From Candidatus Heimdallarchaeota archaeon (GTDB lineage Archaea; Asgardarchaeota; Heimdallarchaeia; Heimdallarchaeales; Kariarchaeaceae), in NCBI GenBank assembly GCA_021399405.1, contig JAAFKL010000329.1:1-8480 (forward strand): DNA of 8,480 nt. Reading direction: 5' to 3'. The translations under genes were made by a program, and so were the position numbers. Numbering within the stretch: position 1 is the stretch's first letter; the number at the start of each line of letters is the position of its first letter. Positions 5,030 through 8,480 of the stretch are shown here, one piece after another. The notes under the pieces were generated by a model. It searched no databases, was not told where the DNA came from, and saw only the letters and a list, made by a program, of their open reading frames with translations.

Positions 5030-6373
5030 ATGAGCTACGCATTAAAAATTCGGTATATAGTTACTTATGAAGAAAATAGGGTAATAATAATTGAAAAGGG
5101 AATAATATTGATAGATGGAAATAAAATAACTGGTATCGGGAAAAATCTCGAAACACAGAATAGAGAAGTATTAGATTTTCCAAATCATGTTGTAATTCCA
5201 GGTTTCATAAATACTCATTCACATACTGCAATGACCTTATTCAGGGGATATGCAGATGATATTCCATTAAATGAATGGCTAAATCAATATATCTGGCCAA
5301 TGGAAGCAAAATTAAGTGGAAAGGAGGTCGAAATAGCAGCTAAGTTGGCAGCAGTGGAATTGATTATGTCAGGGACTACAACAATAAATTCCATGTATTG
5401 GTATCCTGAAAATGAGTTAATTGCGTTTAAAGAAATTGGCGTACGATTAATGTCTGGACCACCCATTATTTCTGGAATTTCAAATTTAAAATCATCTGAA
5501 AAGTTGGTTAATGATTGGCATGGAAAAAATGACGATATGTCTAGAATTAGTATTAATCCACATGCACCATATACAGTAACACCCAATGATTATAAAGAGA
5601 TACTCCACTATAAGGATTCTTACAATTCTAATACCAACGGACCCAATATAAAGATTCATACACATTTGGCAGAATCAAAACTGGAAATGCAACTAATCCA
5701 TGAATTTTCTAAAGACAAAGGATTTAATATTTCTGACTCTATAAGTACACCAACTCAATATTTAGATTCATTTGGACTTCTGGATGGTGATCTAATTGCG
5801 GCTCACGCAGTGGAATGTAACGATGAAGATTTTCAGCTACTCAAGAGAAAAAACGTGGGGATATCGATTAACACGATTTCTAACATGAAACTAGGGAACG
5901 GAATACCAAGAATAAGAGAAATGTCAGCAAATGGATTGAAAATTGGCTTGGGAACTGATGGACCTGCCGCAAATAATGGTTTTAATATGTTTGAAACGAT
6001 GAAAATGAGCAGTTTAACACAAAAAAGTTTGTACAACGACCCAGCTGTACTTTCAGCTGATAAAATGTTAATGATAGCTACAGCAGGGGGAGCAGATGTA
6101 TTAGGATGGAATGATATTGGAACTATTAAAATTGGAAACAAAGCAGATTTGGCTTTTATTAACTTAGATAAACCACATTTGAGACCGATATTGAATTTAC
6201 AATCGATAATTAGGACAATTGTATATTCTGCAAACCAACAGGATGTCAGTGATGTAATGATTAATGGAAAATGGAAAATGAGAGATGGTATTCTAACTGA
6301 ATTTAACCTAAATGATATTCTAGAAGAATTTGAAAATTGTACTATAAATTTTTTTGATAGTTTTAGGAATTAG
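5030..6373 (+). CDS. mtaD: 5'-methylthioadenosine/S-adenosylhomocysteine/5'-deoxyadenosine deaminase
   Basis: This 447-residue amidohydrolase-superfamily deaminase removes the 6-amino group from MTA, SAH or 5'-deoxyadenosine to give the inosine analogue and ammonia. The metal and catalytic set is in place: VIPGFINTHSHTAM (55-68, ligands H63 and H65), WPMEAKL (89-95, E92 typical of the MTA/SAH group), NPHAPYT (176-182, H178), HTHLAES (210-216, H212 and E215), AAHAVE (257-262, H259) and GLGTDGPAANN (306-316, D310). Small N- and C-terminal beta-sandwich pieces flank the TIM barrel (IGNKADLAFINLD, 368-380). The usual NPVSNLKLASG block reads NTISNMKLGNG (281-291), a mild deviation. Length is normal. 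Divergent pairing with an Asn-type MTAP-family phosphorylase supports an MTA to MTI to hypoxanthine route. A radical SAM gene downstream would also yield 5'-deoxyadenosine, a known substrate of archaeal DadD enzymes. Chlorohydrolase-type relatives are less likely. Confidence 0.9.
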   Translation: MSYALKIRYIVTYEENRVIIIEKGIILIDGNKITGIGKNLETQNREVLDFPNHVVIPGFINTHSHTAMTLFRGYADDIPLNEWLNQYIWPMEAKLSGKEVEIAAKLAAVELIMSGTTTINSMYWYPENELIAFKEIGVRLMSGPPIISGISNLKSSEKLVNDWHGKNDDMSRISINPHAPYTVTPNDYKEILHYKDSYNSNTNGPNIKIHTHLAESKLEMQLIHEFSKDKGFNISDSISTPTQYLDSFGLLDGDLIAAHAVECNDEDFQLLKRKNVGISINTISNMKLGNGIPRIREMSANGLKIGLGTDGPAANNGFNMFETMKMSSLTQKSLYNDPAVLSADKMLMIATAGGADVLGWNDIGTIKIGNKADLAFINLDKPHLRPILNLQSIIRTIVYSANQQDVSDVMINGKWKMRDGILTEFNLNDILEEFENCTINFFDSFRN

Positions 6374-6430
6374 TTAATTCGTACTAAATTAAGTTTGCCA
6401 AATTCTTGTATCAGAAAAATCTTAAAGTAT

Positions 6431-6440
6431 GATAAAAATT
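6431..6440 (+). promoter_or_regulatory. TATA-like box of the radical SAM gene
   Basis: GATAAAAATT is centred about 27 nt before the ATG at 6463 and nearly matches the nop5 box in sequence and distance. It overlaps the TTG at 6439, which argues against that codon as the start. The gene may have its own promoter despite lying only about 90 nt after the deaminase. Confidence 0.4.
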
Positions 6441-6462
6441 GTGTTTTAATGAGTATTCTACT

Positions 6463-7371
6463 ATGATACAGATCCCAAAATACCAACAAAATGTCAATAA
6501 AGTCCCATTTCTATCAAGAACCCACGGAGAGTTTGTATTGTGGTTTTTCACAGGAAGTAAGTGTAATCTTGCATGCACTCATTGTTATGTGGAGTCAAGT
6601 CCAACCGCAAATCACCATCCTCAATTAACTGTAGACACATTCAAATCAAAATTAGATGAAGCAGTTTCGAAAAATTATAAAAAACTGGAAATATATTTTA
6701 CAGGTGGAGAGCCCTTTATTAATCCTAATCTTCTACTAATGTTTGAAGAATCCTTAAAACATGGAAATACTACAGTATTAACCAATGCTACTAAAATATC
6801 AATGGAAATTGCTTTAGATTTATCAAAAATTCAAGAGAAAAGTAATAATAAATTGATATTTCGAGTTTCATTAGATGGTCCCACAGCAGAAACAAATGAC
6901 GAAATTCGAGGTAAAAATGCATTCAATAGAGCAACCCAAGGGGTGCATAATTTAGTAAAATACGGTTTTAATCCAATTGTTACAACAATGAGATCTTGGC
7001 CTCTTCTAAAAGAAATTAAAATAGAAGAAAAATTTATCGAATTACTAGTAAATCATGGGATTCCAAGGGAAAAACAAATATTAAAAATAATACCTCCGTT
7101 AAGGATAGGTAGAGAAGTGATTAGAGATCGAGGATATAATTCTGACGAACTATTCACAGAAGAATGCTTCGATGATTATAATTTTAACAATCTGCAGTGC
7201 TCTAAATGTAGAATGGTTACAGAAAGAGGTGTATGGGTTTGTCCAATCTTAGTAAATGTGGATTCAGCTAAAATGGGAGAAACTTTAACTGATTCTGAGA
7301 AACCCTATGCGATGAGAGATATGGCTTGTTGGACTTGTAGGATGGATGGAATGGTTTGTACCAATGATTAA
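6463..7371 (+). CDS. Radical SAM protein with Cys-rich (SPASM-like) C-terminus, function unknown
   Basis: The protein is 302 residues from the ATG at 6463. A TTG at 6439 would add eight residues but sits on the TATA-like box. The radical SAM core binds a 4Fe-4S cluster through C34, C38 and C41 (KCNLACTHCY). It also shows YFTGGEPF (78-85), TVLTNAT (104-110) and FRVSLDGP (133-140). The C-terminus holds six further cysteines: C246 and C249 (LQCSKCR), C260 (WVCP), and C289, C292 and C299 (ACWTCRMDGMVC). These are enough for an auxiliary cluster of SPASM or twitch type. SPASM enzymes modify peptides, proteins or small molecules, but the substrate is not visible here and no small precursor peptide was found nearby. 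A deaminase that could clear 5'-deoxyadenosine lies upstream, and DoxD-like and YeeE-like membrane genes follow, hinting at sulfur metabolism. Confidence 0.85.
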   Translation: MIQIPKYQQNVNKVPFLSRTHGEFVLWFFTGSKCNLACTHCYVESSPTANHHPQLTVDTFKSKLDEAVSKNYKKLEIYFTGGEPFINPNLLLMFEESLKHGNTTVLTNATKISMEIALDLSKIQEKSNNKLIFRVSLDGPTAETNDEIRGKNAFNRATQGVHNLVKYGFNPIVTTMRSWPLLKEIKIEEKFIELLVNHGIPREKQILKIIPPLRIGREVIRDRGYNSDELFTEECFDDYNFNNLQCSKCRMVTERGVWVCPILVNVDSAKMGETLTDSEKPYAMRDMACWTCRMDGMVCTND

Positions 7372-7377
7372 TTCTAC

Positions 7378-7384
7378 TCTTTTT
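7378..7384 (+). terminator. Possible U-tract terminator after the radical SAM gene
   Basis: TCTTTTT begins 7 nt after the radical SAM stop codon. Archaeal termination often uses such short U-tracts without a hairpin, and none is seen here. A fresh TATA-like box follows at 7397, which fits a transcription-unit boundary, but T-runs are common in this AT-rich DNA. Confidence 0.3.
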
Positions 7385-7396
7385 AATCAAACCTAA

Positions 7397-7405
7397 TTTA
7401 TAATA
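7397..7405 (+). promoter_or_regulatory. TATA box of the DoxD-like gene
   Basis: TTTATAATA is the best TATA match in the window and is centred 27 nt before the ATG at 7428. No SD lies between, so a leaderless transcript is expected. It suggests the membrane-protein genes can be transcribed separately from the radical SAM gene. Confidence 0.5.
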
Positions 7406-7427
7406 ACTGAGTTCCTTGTGATAATGT

Positions 7428-7952
7428 ATGACAAAAATTAAATTTTTTCCAGAAAATTTCTCAGAGTGGTCCCATAACAATTCAGATCAAATTGGTATTA
7501 TCATTTTACGAAGTGTATTAGCAATGGTTTGGTTTAGTCAAGGAATGGTAAAGGTAATTCGAAGAGATGCTGATATGTACAAAGATCATAATGAATTTTT
7601 AAGTGAGTTGAATTACATGAGAGTAACTCATCCATATCTTATTGTAGAGAAATTTATTGAAAAAGTATTAATTTCAAATGTCGACATAGTAGTAAATTTC
7701 GTTATTTTGACTGAAATATCAATTGGAATCTCATTGGGGTTGGGAATATTTACCCGTGCAGGGGCAATTGCAGGTGGATTAATGACTATCAGCTTATTTA
7801 TTCTTACATTAGGATGGGATCAATGGATATGGACCTATCCTCTTATATTTTTTCCTCATCTACTATTTTTCCTTTCTAGATCGGGGAGACAAATCGGTTT
7901 GGACAGAGCATTTATTGGAAGTGAAAATAAGATAATCGATTTAATTAGTTGA
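7428..7952 (+). CDS. DoxD/DoxX-family membrane protein (possible thiosulfate:quinone oxidoreductase subunit)
   Basis: This 174-residue integral membrane protein has four predicted transmembrane helices (about 21-42, 84-108, 110-129 and 133-151). DoxX/DoxD features are LRSVLAMVWFSQGMVK in helix 1, LTEISIGISLGLGIFTRAG (94-112, with E96 and R110), and a C-terminal SGRQIGLDRAF (152-162). A long polar segment (about 43-83) separates helices 1 and 2 and makes it larger than minimal DoxX proteins. Its size and the LGWDQWIWTYPL block (128-139) suit DoxD, the membrane subunit of archaeal thiosulfate:quinone oxidoreductase. No DoxA partner is visible in this window. The next gene is a YeeE/YedE transporter of the thiosulfate-importing family, which strengthens a sulfur role. 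The DoxX superfamily is likely; the thiosulfate role is inferred. Confidence 0.72.
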   Translation: MTKIKFFPENFSEWSHNNSDQIGIIILRSVLAMVWFSQGMVKVIRRDADMYKDHNEFLSELNYMRVTHPYLIVEKFIEKVLISNVDIVVNFVILTEISIGISLGLGIFTRAGAIAGGLMTISLFILTLGWDQWIWTYPLIFFPHLLFFLSRSGRQIGLDRAFIGSENKIIDLIS

Positions 7953-7995
7953 AATTATAGGAAAACTATTAATTGATTTCCTTTGTAGAAAAAAT

Positions 7996-8480
7996 ATGGG
8001 CTTAACTATTGGTTTGGCTATTTTTGGGGCATTGATTGGTATCGCTGCAGGTATTGTTTTACAAAGGGGTAGAGCTTGCACAAATACAGCATTTAGAAAT
8101 TTTTTATTATTTAAAAACAATGAGCTAGTTTCTTTTGTGATAATTACTGTTTGTGTAGAATTAATTGGATATTATTTTTTAACAATATTAAGCATTCCCA
8201 ATTTTCAATTTAATTCAAATCCAATTTCATTTTCATATATTTTTATCCCCCTGGGTGGTTTTATTTTTGGATTAGGGACCGTAGTTGCTGGAGGGTGTGC
8301 AGGGGGAGTCTGTTATAGGATAGGTGAAGGTTCTGGTGCATCATTATTGGCTTTTGTTGGATTTGCGAGTGGAATTGTTATTGTTGCATCGAGCCCATTA
8401 ACAAAATCAATTGATAATCTTAGGAATCAAACTAATTTTCAAATTAATAATGAAACCCCCTCACTAACTCACATATTGCC
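7996..8480 (+). CDS. YeeE/YedE (TsuA-like) sulfur-compound transporter, N-terminal part
   Basis: The frame is open from the ATG at 7996 to the window end (161 codons) and is cut by the edge, not broken. It encodes a glycine-rich, hydrophobic polytopic protein. The family signatures are LQRGRACTNTAFRN (22-35, C28) near the end of helix 1 and VVAGGCAGGVCYRIGEG (96-112, C101 and C106). These correspond to the conserved cysteine-bearing loops that pass thiosulfate through the pore in YeeE/TsuA; some relatives are linked to selenium metabolism. Roughly half the usual length is present, so the later cysteine motif cannot be checked. It starts 43 nt after the DoxD-like stop with no SD. A weak CTATTAATTG stretch (7966-7975) about 26 nt upstream could be its own TATA. 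Thiosulfate uptake beside a DoxD-like protein is a coherent pairing. Confidence 0.85.
   Translation, partial: MGLTIGLAIFGALIGIAAGIVLQRGRACTNTAFRNFLLFKNNELVSFVIITVCVELIGYYFLTILSIPNFQFNSNPISFSYIFIPLGGFIFGLGTVVAGGCAGGVCYRIGEGSGASLLAFVGFASGIVIVASSPLTKSIDNLRNQTNFQINNETPSLTHIL

Noticed and set aside
5284..6141. Antisense open frames of about 100 codons within the deaminase gene
   Set aside because: They are shadows of a strongly conserved amidohydrolase on the plus strand and show no family motif or initiation signal.
7959..7982. AGGAAA/TTTCCT hairpin between the DoxD-like and YeeE-like genes as a terminator or attenuator
   Set aside because: The stem is only six base pairs with a 12-nt AT-rich loop and no U-tract after it, too weak to call.

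Overview
The window is AT-rich archaeal DNA. The clearest markers are an archaeal-size fibrillarin and Nop5 pair (box C/D RNP core) and TATA-like boxes placed about 27 nt before several start codons. The lineage cannot be fixed from sequence alone. An Asgard/Heimdallarchaeia-like genome would fit the mix of archaeal core genes and bacterial-type genes, but that is a weak guess.

Layout. (1) Positions 1-1526, plus strand: the last codons of an upstream gene, an ATGA overlap, a CysO-like ubiquitin-fold sulfur carrier, and a MoeZ-type E1 adenylyltransferase fused to a rhodanese domain. This is a protein-thiocarboxylate sulfur-transfer operon. (2) Positions 1531-3918, minus strand, convergent with the first: nop5, fibrillarin and a SnoaL-like gene in one tight operon. 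(3) Positions 4093-6373: a divergent pair around a 184-nt promoter region. On the minus strand is an MTAP-family nucleoside phosphorylase with an Asn where 6-aminopurine-specific enzymes have Asp. On the plus strand is an MTA/SAH/5'-deoxyadenosine deaminase. Together they suggest salvage through methylthioinosine. (4) Positions 6463-8480, plus strand: a radical SAM protein with a Cys-rich C-terminus, a DoxD/DoxX-like membrane protein, and the first 161 codons of a YeeE/YedE (TsuA-like) sulfur-compound transporter cut by the window end.

A sulfur and SAM-by-product theme links blocks 1, 3 and 4: sulfur carrier activation, salvage of MTA or 5'-deoxyadenosine, a SAM-cleaving enzyme, and likely thiosulfate uptake and oxidation. 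The links between blocks are inferred from proximity. Genes that start transcription units lack a Shine-Dalgarno sequence and have a TATA-like box near -27, which suggests leaderless mRNAs. The internal genes cysO-like and fibrillarin have strong GGAGG sites and ATGA overlaps. No tRNA, rRNA, CRISPR array, insertion sequence or convincing box C/D sRNA was seen. No gene-free stretch exceeds 300 bases.
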